Notes: a model not told the origin generated them from the letters alone. Shown: positions 24,223 to 35,832, numbered from the stretch's first letter. The stretch is 64,000 nt of DNA from Morinoia aosen (GCA_030386875.1 CM059579.1:19068484-19132483), one strand, 5' to 3'. Translations and numbers: made by a program.

Positions 24223-24661
24223 CAATCAAGGTTTGACGTCTCAGAATAGAGATAGGATTAGTATTTAAATTTCAAAAACAATTGATGGATCATTTTGAAC
24301 TAACGGACAGGTCCCGTCAAAAATAAAGGGATAGGGAAATTTTTGATGGAGGACTGAAATCAATTAGTTGCGATAGTAATGAATTAAAACGGCATTATTC
24401 TCTGATTATTTGTACAGAAAGTGAACTATTGATGCAGCTATGACATCCAGGCGTCACAACCTCTAAAATTTTTCTCGCATTTATCCGTCACCTAAAATCT
24501 ATAATATATTTTGATACAATCAATGGATTTTTGAAAACAAAACGGCAGTAAGATCCTGAGATTGCATCATTTATTTGGTGCCTACGTATTCATGATACAA
24601 CAGTCAAAATAAGAATCAGAGGGCGCAGTAAAATTAATCCTGTTTTGAAACTGCCGCCAAG

Positions 24662-24840
24662 ATGATGAACTGGACAAAGGAACAATTAGCGTTCATAAGC
24701 ACTGCATACTTCTCTAATGGAAGGAGCATTGTCCTAGCCCAGCGAGGTTTCAAGAGAGAGTACAACCTGCGAAGTTCTCCGTCAAAGAAAGTCATTTACA
24801 AATGAGTAAAGAATTTAGCCAACGTTGCAGGGTCGTCCTT
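24662..24840 (+). pseudogene. Mariner-like DUF4817-type transposase, N-terminal fragment
   Basis: From ATG at 24,662 the + strand encodes MMNWTKEQLAFISTAYFSNG, then RSIVLAQRGFKREYNL, then SKKVIYK, stop, VKNLANVAGS. It matches the N-terminal helix-turn-helix of insect mariner-like transposases (consensus WTxEQRxFxVxAYFxNGxSxVxAQRxFRxxFN, then ILxWVxxF). The invariant Trp of the WV pair is TGA here, a one-base change that ends the frame after about 47 codons. After GS the similarity stops, so the catalytic domain is missing. It is the only transposase remnant in the window on the + strand. The C-terminal pieces at 233-425 and 49,961-50,360 belong to the same broad family but are different copies. 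Confidence 0.75.
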
Positions 24841-25159
24841 CCTGTTTCTTCGTCGCCAGATTCCCACTGTTGGCTAAATTCTCTTGGCTAAAGTCTACTG
24901 TTGGCTACAGTAGTGCTTCCATCCTTCGTCCCTTTGAACATCTATGTTAACTTAATTGATAAGGTAAAGGAGGATGAAACTAACTTATAATCTACCAATC
25001 GACCAACCAACGAAGGAATGGAAAATTGAACATTATATGTGTTTTTATGCACTTGATAGAAATTCGGTGTAAGAATAAACAAGCTGTAAGACGTTCTTAT
25101 GGTTACCGCAACACCATCAAATGAACATTACAAAAAGTGTCCTATACGTCTATTAAAAA
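24841..25159. other. AT-rich spacer
   Basis: Contains TTGGCTAAA repeated in local imperfect copies (about 24,870-24,905) and no coding signal. Confidence 0.4.
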
Positions 25160-25732
25160 CAGTTTGTAATTGATGGTATGATCTTTAGTGGCTAACACAG
25201 CTTCTAATCATTCTGCACATTTACCAATGAGGTTCTTGCATATATTTGTGAATATCTTGGCTTTTCTCGACATAATATTTTAAAATCTTTTGAATTTCTT
25301 GAATTTCTTCTCTGAATCTGTAGTTCAAATTCTCGCCTCTGATTTTTGATAAGATTTAGGTGAGGTGACTGACTTCACCATCCCATAGCCTTCATTTTCT
25401 ACGACTAAAACCAAGCTGCAGCTCCCTAGCGCTTGGCCGTGTACACTGACTGGATTGTTGTCTCACTGCAGCGTCCATTCCCTTGGCAACTTCAAGGCGT
25501 TTGCAAACTGCATGAGATTATCGTCCGGAATCCCATGATACATTCGAGCACTCATTTTCCTATCAATAATTCGGAGTTTACCAGGACCTGCAGAGGGGAA
25601 GCTGCCCCACACCACTCCAAACTCCACTGCTGGAATTTCATTAGGATTGTGCGGAGAGTTTATCTGTCTGCAAACGAGAAAAACACTATGAAGCCCAAGT
25701 AACTCAATCTTCTTCTCGTCAGAGCTTAGCAC
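25160..25732 (-). pseudogene. Tc1-like transposase, catalytic-domain fragment
   Basis: The - strand frame from 25,732 reads LSSDEKKIELLGLHSVFLVC, later VVWGSFPSAGPGKLRIIDRK, then MYHGIPDDNLMQFANALKL and REWTLQ. This follows the Tc1 transposase core (consensus WSDETKIELFG, VMLWGCFSASGTGxL, IDGxM, YxxIL, WTFQQDNDPKHT). The first catalytic Asp (in SSDEKK) is kept. After WTLQ the second Asp block is lost to stops and frame changes, but a late piece, CKNLIGKCAEWLEAVL...DHTINY, matches the C-terminal tail near 25,165. The N-terminal DNA-binding half is absent beyond about 25,740. An old, truncated DNA transposon copy. Confidence 0.8.
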
Positions 25733-25740
25733 AGCATCCC

Positions 25741-28104
25741 TGTAACTTACAGGATATATAATCGGGAAAGATTAGGGCAAAATTAGACTTGAATTGGCTT
25801 CAAAGTAGTCTGGCTTGGAGCGCGATAATGGAATCCTTCGTTCCTAAGAACCGTCCTATTTGTGTTTTTATGGATACAACTCTCTCAGTCGCTTCTAAAT
25901 CATATTGAAGTTGAGATTAAATCATTCGAGGAAACTACCTTAATTCCCGAAAAGGTTTAGCCTCACAGTTTGAAATTTTGGGTCGATGCCCTGAGCGTAG
26001 AAGACTTCCAGTTCACTGATACGACATGAACCGGGGCATTTTGCCACCGATGTTTAAGATTGGTATTTTTAGCATAGATGATAATTTACTATTGCCCTCA
26101 ACCCCTTATTGTGACTGAAAACTTTGTTTTCTGGTCCTTTCTGGCAATTTTTTTTTGTCATCACCATTCATCATTTTAAAATAAGAGTGTTGAACGATAA
26201 CCTCATCCTCACGTAGATATCAGACATTGACTGAGGAACTTGGACAAAGCAGGTTAATTTTTTTAGGAAGTTCCGCAGCATTCATGTCACGTGAACCAGT
26301 CAGGAATATTCGAGGACTATTCATTGTTGCTTTAAACCTAACTTTGAGCATTAAATACTTTTTGAGGTGCTAACCTACTTCATTCGACATCACGTCAATG
26401 CTATACTATTTGTGCTTCATTATTATATAATACACTTTTCTATTTCATACTACACATAATACAAGTTTGTATACAGCGTACAAATTACAACAGGTTTTCA
26501 ATTTTCAATATATTTCCTTCGCGTAACTATACCATGCATAATGTATATGATATTAAACTCCACGAAGAAGATTATTATGGATTATTTAGTGGAGAAGATG
26601 AAACAAGCTATTCGCATCTAATTTCTTCGCTACGGTAAAATAAAACTTGAAATTTTTTCTGAATGTTCCGTACGAATTGTCTTTACGAGTGTTGAAGGGC
26701 ATCGAGTCTCCCAAGTCCTAATTTGAATTTCGTGGACTCCGTGTTGAGGTTGGACTTTGGTACGATAGAAAAACTTGAACTCACTCAGGTTTCGTGTCAA
26801 ATGTTCCTAATGATCAGTTTCAGCAAATTTCAATAGATGAAAATCTCAATTTCGGCATTATTCACAGTTTCATGCAAGGAAACAGGAAGGAAAGGTTGGC
26901 AAAGATCACAATGCATAATTATTTAAAGGTATTTGAAGGAATAACATTTACTGGCGCTGCATTTCAAGTACCCTACTGCACTTCTGACACTATTTTGTAC
27001 TGTAGAGCCTTCAGTCATTTCACAATTTTTTTTTGACACATTTTCATTTTATGTCTCAGAAATGAATGGACTAATGTCCTCTACACCATTTTCATAGAAA
27101 CATTACATTTTCTCTGATATTTCAACGTGATTGATAAATTAAAAAGTTTTAATTGGTTCATAATATTGTATGAGAAATCCTTTTTGGGACTCACCACGCG
27201 CGCCGTGCTCTGTAAGGTCAGGAAAGTAAAGCAACCTATTTTGTGCCCTAGAAAATGGTTGACATCCACGTTTTTTACACGGGCTGAATAATGTAATGTA
27301 TATCAGTTAAAAATATACAGTGAAAACTTGAAGAAGAAAACATGCAAAATATTTTCTATAAAATGATCATTTTTTCCTTAGCTAGCTGTACTTATTTAAG
27401 TTACAGCGTGTGAAGCTATGATAATTCTAGACAAAGAATAATGTAAATTTACCCAAAAAATCTTAGCGAAAGACTAGAACTACCTGCAATGTGGGGAAAG
27501 AAGTTGAGTTCTTCCTTATATGGTATCACTACAGATAAGGATATTATTCTCCCTTATTCCTTAGTTAAAGCATCGTGGACGGTGACCGAAGCTTGTAAGG
27601 AAGCAAGCAAGCAAGCAAGCAAGCAGCAGGCGAGACAGAAAGAGGATTAAAGTTGGTATACAAGCAAAGTAGATAATCCTTACCCCGTTTGGTCAGGTTG
27701 TTTGTATCAGGGAATTAAATTTGTAACATAGAAAATAGTTGACATTCATGCTTTTTATACCGGAAAAAGTACTCAGCTGAACAAAATCTTGTTGTATTTA
27801 TATTAAATCCTTCATATTTTACATACTGGTTTCAAACATAAAATTTTCCTAAATGCTCTCATTCTTCACAATCGAGGTATTTCACTACAAAAATATTATA
27901 TTCGTTTCATCGTCCTCGCGTCTATCAGTAGAAACATGTGATTCAATTTTGATCAAATTAGCCGGTGGATAAAAAAGAAAATATTACAAGTTTAACGTCA
28001 TTTGCAGCGCTGTTTGAAACACAGTCATCAATTCAAAGGATAACCTCTGTATGGAACTCAATGATCAACTGAGGAGCTACTTGCCTTAGCGAAAATACCG
28101 CCCA
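25741..28104. other. Unassigned AT-rich stretch
   Basis: No gene supported. An 80-codon + frame at 26,794-27,036 has no recognised motif. A block of about 45 bp at 27,245-27,290 (containing AGAAAATGGTTGACATCCA) recurs at 27,724-27,770 with about three-quarters identity. A GCAA microsatellite is listed separately. Confidence 0.45.
27597..27626. repeat. (AAGC)n microsatellite
   Basis: About six uninterrupted AAGC units followed by AGCAGG. Confidence 0.95.
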
Positions 28105-28172
28105 TTTCCCGGACTGATCTCGAACGAGGATCTTACTGATCCAAAGTGTGATACTTTGTTACTAAGTGCCCA
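28105..28172 (-). other. Degenerate tRNA-like segment, possible SINE head
   Basis: The - strand reads GGGCACTTAGTAACAAAG, then CACTTTGGATCAGTAAGATC, then CTCGTTCGAGATC. CGTTCGAGATC resembles a B-box (GGTTCGAATCC) and TAGTAACAAAG a poor A-box at fitting distance. Stems are not convincing, so this is not a tRNA gene. It is a weak candidate for a second tRNA-derived SINE. Confidence 0.25.
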
Positions 28173-28919
28173 AAATATGATACGTTTATTCTAACACAGT
28201 GTTTTAAAATCATTTACACAAAAATTGCCCTGCATGAGGTCACTGCAAAGTCTGTCTGCAATGACCTTGTCTAGCGAGGAACACACTTCAGTATTTTGTG
28301 AGGATCTTTCAGCGGATTCTGCAAATAATTTTTAGCAAATAAGCCAATTAACAACTTCAAAAGTTACGAAGCTCGGGATGAATTTGTAATGTTTCAAAAT
28401 TACATTTGCCATTGGGGGAGAATGGTTGCCGAGAATAAATTGTTAAATTCACAAAGGGTCTTGATAAGTCACCAATGTCGATTTAGTAGACTTTATTCGA
28501 CCGAGTCAATTAGCTTTGTGCAATATTCATTCATGGTCATGGCTGCGTCCTACTTTTCATACAGAAAATACAGAAGAAATTCGAGCAAATGCATTATAAC
28601 AGGAAAACGCAAGTTTGGACGAGTAGATGCTTGAAGACTTTTACTTTGTATTGGTTCCACCCAACACAGGATTGTCCTCGTACAGTTTCGACTTCAATTT
28701 TTCACACCTCTTTAATTTTCCGGAAGGTATTGATATTTCAACCAACAATCGACTTTTTGAACGCATAGTAATTTCTAAAGTAAACAAAAAAGCAATCCTA
28801 CAAAAAATAATTTGTTTCATGAAATATTCAACGATAAAATATACCAAGTTCATATAAGGGACGTGGAGCTTGGGTACCAAGTCGAGAACGGGCCACTTAC
28901 CTCGTTCATATTGTATTCA

Positions 28920-29945
28920 TATTTATTAATATTTTTCTTGATAGTATACTGCCAAATCTTGTCAGCGATTATATTCTCCAGACGCTTTTCATTGCCTACA
29001 GCTAAATTCCTGGAAATATTCTCAGGAGTGATAGCCTATTTCTCTTCAGCAAATTCTTTGATTCTTCAAGATTTCTAGCGTATCTTGCGCTAAAATTTTT
29101 CTTCACAATTCTTCACAGGTTATGAATTAAATTCAAATCCGGGCTCTGATGTGGTCATTGTGAAACGTTAACATAATTTCCTAAGTATTTTTTAACAGAT
29201 TTGGCCAAGTGCGTCGGATGCCTATAGTGATGGAAGCGCTAACGAGGTTCAATATCAAGTGATGCAGGAACAAATTTTGAGAATTCAGACTTAGAATTTT
29301 GAAGTACTGGTCTTATTTCATGTTTCAATTAATCATCCTAATATGTTCCCAGCTCCACTATCTGGAAGGCAGCTCCAAACTATCAATTTACTCCTACCAT
29401 TGTTTGGCAGTCGGACCAGTATCGTTTGGTTTGAAAACATCATCTGAATTGCGCTCTACAAAGGTAACATGTCTGTGTCGAAAAAGCTCAAGCTTGGTCT
29501 CGTCTAACTACAGTGCAGATGGTCAATTACTTGATTCCTCATTCAGGTGAGCTGTGGCAAGTGATAAACGAGCTTTATGATGTCAGCTATGTAGTAAAGG
29601 CTTTTTGTTAGTCTGCTACCTCTGACTCCCTCTTTCTAATTTCTATAATGTTCTCTGGAGTGTTAATTTAGAGATTTCCACACTAATGTTCTTTAAATTA
29701 TTCAGTAATGACTTGATTATTGTTCTTTGGTGTAAATTGACTTCGCGCGTAATGCTAACTCAATCTTTGTTTGGTTATTCACTACTTTCTTTATGACTTT
29801 GAATTGAATGAAGGTCTCATATGTTGCTGCAGGGACGACGCAAAGCTCCATGTTGCTTCGAAGCCCTCGCCGTTTCTGCGCTTATCAATAACTCGAGATC
29901 TTAGCTCTGCACTGAGTTCGTTCCTCCCCATCATGCTGACGTGAT
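28920..29945 (-). pseudogene. Tc1-like (DD34E-type) transposase, nearly full length, decayed
   Basis: The - strand starts with MGRNELSAELRSRVIDKRR, a typical Tc1 N-terminus (MGxxKELSxxLRxRIV). Later come IKARLSLATAHLNEESSN, then LDETKLELF (consensus WSDETKVELF; first catalytic Asp kept), PNDTGPTAKQW, then HPTHLAKSVKKYLGNYVNV (consensus NDPKHTAKSVKKWL) and SPDLNLIHNL (consensus SPDLNPIENLW). It ends with AITPEN and KRLENIIADK near 28,925. The second Asp position reads His and the catalytic Glu of the IEN motif is His, so two of the three catalytic acids are lost. Several stops and frame changes interrupt the frame. The span is about 340 codons, the usual length for the family. I could not identify the terminal inverted repeats. 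Confidence 0.85.
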
Positions 29946-30479
29946 GATGGCTCAACTTGAAATGATACAAATTAGCGTTATTTCTATTGAAGTAAGAGCA
30001 AATTCTCTCGAGCAATCTAAACTATTCCTTAATAATTGAATAATGCACAGTGCTTATTAGTCATCATATACAAGTTAAGATTTTTCAGTGAGCCAATGAT
30101 AAGGGTGTGAAAAATATGAACTAACCTTTTTTTTACTTTGTTAAATGTCAATTTTTCTAATTTTGTTGAATATTTCATGGAACAAGTTACTCAGTAACAT
30201 ATTACGTTATTTCTGAAATGCCTTCACAACTTCTAAAATTGCCAGGTGTCAATATAGTCCCATAGTTGGCAAAACACAAAAGATTACCAAAAAATTAAGC
30301 GTCATGAATAATTTCGTGCGTCACTATACAATAAATATGATAACACATGGAAGATCAAAGCAGCCACACTATTCAATCCCGCTTCACAAAAGCATCATCT
30401 AATAAAACACGCGTGGAGAAGTTGTGCTTATTGATATTCCAAACGCGATATAAGACTATTTATTACTCGTTAATATTCG
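29946..30479. other. AT-rich stretch, probably includes the 5' side of the Tc1 copy
   Basis: Lies upstream of the Tc1 start on the - strand. TTTTTCAGTGAGCCA at about 30,080 could be a degraded terminus, but no partner is seen beyond 28,920. Nothing else recognised. Confidence 0.4.
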
Positions 30480-30640
30480 CGAAGAGGCGAGGCAGCTGAG
30501 AGCAGGAGGCTGGCACAATTATTTCAGTTTGAGCGGGCCAGCACCGGCCCCTGAGGGACGTGCAAATCCCGCCATTGGGGCGCAATTTATGGCCGCTGCG
30601 GCCCGCACTCGTGCGGGGTAGCTTGTGCATCTCGCTGGGC
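30480..30640. other. GC-rich island
   Basis: A compact GC-rich block in AT-rich surroundings, containing GTGCAAATCCCGCCATTGG and CAATTTATGGCCGC. These resemble octamer/CCAAT and Hox (TTTATGG) sites. It abuts a GT microsatellite and a LINE fragment. Regulatory function is a guess. Confidence 0.3.
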
Positions 30641-30642
30641 AG

Positions 30643-30659
30643 GTGTGTGTGTGTGTGTG
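30643..30659. repeat. (GT)8 microsatellite
   Basis: Uninterrupted GT run at the junction between the GC-rich island and the LINE fragment. Confidence 0.95.
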
Positions 30660-30682
30660 CCTAGCGTCTGTACCTCTAACTT

Positions 30683-30859
30683 ATTTGAATAAGATGTATT
30701 GTAATTAAAGATCTTAAGAGGTTGGTTGTTTATAAGGCAGTGGCTATTGATGAGTATTATGTCTGGGTCGCGCGTGTTATATATGTTGGATAAAGTGATT
30801 CTATTGGTGTTCCAAGATTGCACGTTGTGTTGTATTATTGTTATTTTCTTAAGAGTCAT
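30683..30859 (-). pseudogene. LINE ORF2 endonuclease, N-terminal fragment
   Basis: From 30,859 on the - strand the frame reads MTLKKITIIQHNVQSWNTNR, then ITLSNIYNTRDPDIILINSH, then NNQPLKIFNYNTSYSNK. This is the start of an apurinic-type endonuclease domain of a non-LTR retrotransposon (consensus IxQWNxxSxxxNxxxLxxxLxxxxPDIIxLxE). The usual catalytic Glu after INE is His here. Similarity ends near 30,683 and the rest of ORF2 is absent, so this 5' piece lacks its 3' end. That is unusual for LINEs, which normally lose the 5' end, and suggests deletion or rearrangement. The 160-bp duplication just upstream (30,906-31,255) may be its 5' untranslated region. Confidence 0.65.
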
Positions 30860-30905
30860 TTTGGAGCAATTAATTTTTGGGTTTTTTTGGTGGCTGCTAT
30901 TATTG

Positions 30906-31255
30906 ATTGGTGTATAAGGTGCCTGTCGTGCTTGTGACCGTTGTTGTGGGAGTTATGGTTGCATCTATACGGCTGTTGTGGTAGCAGTGACGGCTTTTGA
31001 CGAGGTCCAAGTATCCTATGAAATCAAATTCAAGATGATATGTTTGGTACTATACCAGCATCTGTGTACCTTATATACTGGCTCTTGTGGTCGTGATGGT
31101 TGTTTAGAGGCCTTAGCTGGATCTATACGGCTATTGCGGTAGCAGGAACGGCTTTTGACCTCATATCCTTCCCGATTTGAAATGAAATTCAAAATGACAT
31201 AATGTTTGGTACTATGCCTTATCCAGGTCTCTTTACAGCAGGTGAAATTCAAGTT
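30906..31255. repeat. Diverged tandem duplication, period about 160 bp
   Basis: CTATACGGCT occurs at 30,965 and 31,123, and TGTTTGGTACTAT at 31,041 and about 31,202. The intervening sequence aligns with scattered differences (for example ACGGCTTTTGAC in both). Two copies are seen. On the - strand the block sits immediately upstream of the LINE ORF2 start, where tandem 5' untranslated repeats are known in some LINEs. Confidence 0.75.
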
Positions 31256-31259
31256 GCTC

Positions 31260-32598
31260 TAAATGAAATAAATTACTTTCACTGAAGATCAAGTCTTTTT
31301 AAGTGAGAATCAATGACCTGCAGATAAAAATCAAGCTCCTCCAAATGTCTCTCAAGTTCCTCAAACTGAAAATAAAATTGCTCAAATTTGTAAAAGTTCA
31401 AAGGTAAAGTTCATCCAGGTTCCACAACTAAATTCGCATCAAATTTTAAGTATTTACCATTTGCAAGTGACCTTTCAAGTCATTAATATGAATAACAGTT
31501 CATGAACAAGGAATGGTTTTCCTGCTAATGTGTACAAATATTTATATTTATAAATATTGATGCAAATGTATCATTTGAATGTGTTTAAAAATATATATTT
31601 CATGAAATTTTATACATTGAGTGTCTCCTTCCAGCGTAATACTTAACCTTTGCTAAAGATGCTTACCAGAAAATATATAACATGTGTAACACAAATATTA
31701 GATGTAATGAAATATCTCTGCATTGAAATTGTTATACCTAGCTACAGCCAAATAATGAAATAGGATATAAAATCATTTGGTTACAGAGAAATACTCATCA
31801 TTTTTATTATCAAGTGCACACATTAAATTCATTTCTTCCACACCATCATGCACTTACAAAGGTATTTCCTATAAAAAATTTTGTCTGGCTGCCATCTGGT
31901 AACATTTTTCCATTCTGTTTGAAAACCTATTAAAATAGTTGGAGTAATTTCGAAATAGCTTCTTGAGCAAGTAATTAGAAGTTTCTTATCCGCTGCTCTG
32001 GTTTTGACGCCTTTGGTTCTCGGTCTATGTTGAATAGATTTTCCATTTCCTCTCTTAGCCTGCATTTGATGACACTTTTGAGTGCGGTCCAAACTAATTA
32101 ATTTGGGTTCAGTATTTGAAAACACCTGCCTAGTCTTAGCATCTGAGCGTGTGGATGTTTTGAATATTTTCCAATCTTCTATCATTATTGACAGTGACAC
32201 CAGCCAGCTTAAAATATATTGGAATTTTACTGATCTCGTGCTTAGACTCTAAATTCAAACTTCTCGTTGCGTTCTTGAGATTTGAAGGCACCTCGACTTG
32301 TTGTTAAACACACAACGCTGCTAAAACGCAATATATCATACTAATGCTGTGCAGATTTGCTCTTTTACTCAATGTATCAAAATTAACGCTCATGTCCTGA
32401 TCTTAGACCTTCCATCACTAAGCTGGCATTTGCTATTGAAGTTTATTTTGTTCATCCAGATGTGTGTCCTACCTCTGGGTCTTGCATGAAAAATTTTCTA
32501 TGTTCGTTGATTTCTCTGGCTAATTTTATAGTTCGTTTGTGTTATTGTTCACAATTCTTGAGTCTTTAGCTGTAATTAACTCTCCCTCGAAACAATTT
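31260..32598. other. Unassigned AT-rich stretch
   Basis: A 123-codon - strand frame at 31,829-32,200 contains PRTKGVKTRAADKKLLITC, faintly like the linker and second helix-turn-helix of Tc1 transposases, but too weak to call. Positions 32,400-32,598 probably hold decayed sequence downstream of the transposase head at 32,599. Confidence 0.35.
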
Positions 32599-32895
32599 TC
32601 AATCGTATTGACCTATATTTAATTGAAAGGTATTTGACACGTGCGCTTTCAGTTTTATCCATGTAATGGAAGGATCCCCTTCGACTTCAGATATCATTTC
32701 CTTCTTGTTATCGCCAATTATCCTGGATTTAATGCCGCCTTTTTTCACGAGAATGCGTTTCTTCTTCTGCAACCATTCGTACACTGTTTTAGTGTTCGCT
32801 TTAAGAGTTCTTGTGGCTGCTTTCCAATCATCCCCAGCGTCAAATGCTTCGAGAATTATTTTCACATCATGTTCGCTGATCTTAATGTACTTCAT
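32599..32895 (-). pseudogene. IS630/Tc1-superfamily transposase, DNA-binding head
   Basis: A 98-codon - strand frame begins MKYIKISEHDVKIILEAFDA and carries a first helix-turn-helix (DDWKAATRTLKANTKTVYEW). It continues with a basic linker (LQKKKRILVKKGG) and a second helical segment (KEMISEVEGDPSITWIKLKA, then HVSNTFQLNI). The order HTH, KxGG linker and DPSITxxxLxxxV is typical of IS630/Tc1-related transposases found in several animals. The frame ends at TGA after GQYD, before any DDE catalytic motif. Downstream sequence gives only unconvincing pieces, so this is a truncated transposon. It is a different lineage from the other Tc1 copies here. Confidence 0.55.
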
Positions 32896-34635
32896 TTTGC
32901 AGATTGCGACGAGGATGAATGTAGAGCAAGAGATTTATGGGAATAAAAATCAGCTGCGTCAGTGCTTCACCGCCAAGATTGACATGAAGGGAAGTCTAGT
33001 ATAGCAACGGCGGTTCAAACACATAATTTATACCCAAAGTACGCTCGTCGAATTTCATGCTTTATACCTCATCGAACTTCTTACTACTTCTATGCTATGA
33101 CTAATTTAGTGAATTTTTCCAGATCAGACGCTGATATTTGTAGTCCTCGTGGTTCCCTGAATTTGAAATGAAACTTAATTGTATGCGAACGAATTTTGTG
33201 CAGTCTCACTGTTAGAATAACGTCAAGTGTAGAAACGCCGTTTAAACTTGGAATTTATTCACAAAATAAGCTTGTTTTAAAAGTAAAGCCTTTGAACTAT
33301 TCTAAGCCTAAAGCACTTCAAACTAAATTAAAAGCTAATATCGATCTCGCAATGTTTTGCATTGCAAGGAACGTCAATGCTTAATAACTACTAAATTTTG
33401 CTGCTTGGCTCATGTATCGAAAAACTTTTCATTCAAACCGACGTAAGAGCGAAACTCCGAGATTGTGGACTCGGTAGGATTTGGTCATTGGTCCTTGAGT
33501 TAAGAGCGGGAAACAACTGTAATTGCAAACGCGGCAGTGAAATGGAGCGATCAGTGAAGATGTTTCAATGAAGATTTTTTCATAAGCAGGCCAAAAAGAC
33601 CACAATACTCGATCGGTTTAAGGTGCTCAACTGACTGATTTCCATTGGGTGCTTGAGCAATATGCGTACGTTACAGATCACTAATAATAGTCCCAAAATA
33701 TTACAACCACAGGTGGTGCACCAATTACGACGTTGTTTTGACGATAGCCGTAATCTCTTGCCCTCATTATGGCCGCCCTTTCATGTCCTCAATGACAATT
33801 CCGAAAGTTTTAGACTCCTCTTTCTTCAGGGCCCGAGTGACATAGGTGTCCATTTCATCGCTCGCTGGAGAGGGTGAGCTCTTGCTAATCAGACCGCAGA
33901 GCCTGAAAAATGGCAGTTTAATGGCATTGACTGGAGGCAACAAACAGTGGTATTTTAGGCGGCAGGATGCCGTTAGCAGGAGTTGCCGATGTTAGAGGCT
34001 TTCCGATAATGCCGCACGCACGACTCGCTGCGCCGCAGACTTGCGTGCTTCTGGATTGTACGCAAATGGGGCTATGAACATGTTGCGCTGCTCGGCGGCA
34101 GTGGTCTCCGTTACCGATTATTGAACGGAGCTTTCGTCGTTGTGCCTAATCGAAGGCGTACAGCGTTTCTTTTTGAATTGCGTATTGAGGAGTGTGTCGT
34201 CGAGTTTGCCTAATTTAAAATGTCGTCATTTACCAATACCCTCATTTGGTGAATACCTATTTGGGCGGCACAGTTCATTTATTTCAGAATTTTAAAATAA
34301 TGCTGAAAACCCGATGGCTAAATTGCGTACCTCGTCATCACTATTAAGATATGCTTTGAAAACCTCTTTTCAATAGTTCGAATATACTTAGCCATTAACA
34401 GTCTGTAAATTTCATAATTCAATAATTCTCAAAGTTCACGACTTTTCAATCACAAAACTGAAATGAGTTTCATGTGACCATTTTTTACATTAGAGCTAAA
34501 AACAAGAATTTTACTTAGGTCCTTTAAACTGAATCAAAGAAAATGCACTGAGGGTGACATTAATCGTTTCTTCGATCGAAATTGATGAATGAGAGCTTCA
34601 GGCATCATCAGTGAAAAGAACCTGCGTCGGAGAAG
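32896..34635. other. Unassigned stretch with a GC-balanced island
   Basis: AT-rich to about 33,640. Positions 33,720-34,210 are GC-balanced with varied sequence (contains GTACGCAAATGG and several CCG-rich words) and no long frame. No gene supported. Confidence 0.4.
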
Positions 34636-35832
34636 CCTCCATCCAGGATACAAACCTTGGACTGAGTAGTCTTGAATGAGAGACCCGGACACAGGAGTCT
34701 TTCACAGGAGGGGCTTGAACACTGCAGTCTTGAATAGGAGAGTCTTGAGCAATACAGTTTTGAATAAGAGTCTTAAATAGGAGAGGCTTGAGCAATACAG
34801 TTTTGAATAAGAGTCTTAAATAGGAGAGTCTTGAATAGGAGAGTCTTGAATAGGAGAGTCTTGAATAGGAGAGTCTTGAGCAATACAGTTTTGAATAAGA
34901 GTCTTAAATAGGAGAGTCTTGAGCAATACAGTTTTGAATAAGAGTTTCGAATAGGAGAGTCTTGAATAGGAGAGTCTTGAGCAATACAGTTTTGAATAAG
35001 AGTCTTAAATAGGAGAGTCTTGAATAGGAGAGTCTTTAGCAATACAGTTTTGAATAAGAGTCTTAAATAGGAGAGTCTTGAGCAATAAAGTTTTGAATAA
35101 GAGTTTTGATTAGGAGAGTCTTTAGCAATACAGTTTTGAATGAGAGTCTTAAATAGGAGAGTCTTGAGCAATACAGTTTTGAATAAGAGTTTTGAATAGG
35201 AGAGTCTAGAATAGGAGAGTCTTGAGCAATACAGTTTTGAATAAGAGTCTTAAATAGGAGAGTCTTGAATAGGAGAGTCTTGAATAGGAGAGTCTTGAAT
35301 TGGAGAGTCTTGAATAGGAGAGTCTTGAGTAGAAGAGTCTTGAATAGGAAAGTCTTGAATATGAGAGTCTTGAATAGGAGAGTCTTGAATAGGAGTGTTT
35401 TGAATAGGAGAGTTTTGAATAGGAGAGTCTTGAATAGGAGAGTCTTGAATAGGAGAGTCTTGAGTAGAAGAGTCTTGAATAGGAGAGTCGTGAATAGGAT
35501 AATCTTGAACTCAATGGTCTGGAACCACCTGATGTAGAACACGCAAATTTTGAGCAGGAAAATCTTGAACAGGAAATCTAGAACAGCGTAGTCTTGAACA
35601 GGAGTCTATGAAGAAGGGGAGTTTGAAATTAGAAAACATTGATGAGGAAAGCCTTTGACAAGATGTTTTGGAGAAATACCTTGAACAACAAGTCTTGGAT
35701 GCCAAGTTTAGGTCTTATGACAAGAGAGCCATGGACAGGAAACCTTGACTAGCAAGCCTTGGACTGTAACTTTTAGAGAGGAAATCTTGGACAGGAGTGC
35801 CTTAGGAAAGAAGCCTTGAACATCAAGCCTTA
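34636..35832. repeat. Array C left part: 15-bp minisatellite with degenerate edges
   Basis: Clean tandem units TTGAATAGGAGAGTC run from about 34,727 to 35,512. An irregular interspersed block contains GAGCAATACAGTTTTGAATA. Outside this core, at 34,636-34,726 and 35,513-35,832, the units are strongly diverged (for example CTTGGACAGGAAAGC, CTTGAACATCAAGC) but keep the period of about 15 bp. Because 15 is a multiple of three, each strand gives a 5-residue periodic peptide (LFKTL on -), which explains the open frames of 90-159 codons. The Harbinger-like element ends the block at 35,832. Confidence 0.93.

Larger units (their letters stand above)
22565..24661. other. Right flank of array B, unassigned
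   Basis: No gene supported. A GC-balanced island lies at about 23,040-23,400 and contains TTATAATTACTGG and GACCGCGGGGTC. A 50-bp palindrome (23,923-23,972) and a small tandem duplication (24,162-24,222) are listed separately. CCCGTCAAAAATA near 24,312 resembles CCGTCAAAAATGACGG near 63,198. Confidence 0.5.

Noticed and set aside
31829-32200. Tc1 transposase DNA-binding region on -
   Set aside because: Only a faint basic-linker resemblance; no adjoining catalytic motifs in any frame.
34727-35512. Array C as a coding repeat (LFKTL periodic peptide)
   Set aside because: The 15-bp period keeps frame by arithmetic. Unit divergence includes indels and stops outside the core, and both strands are open in places.
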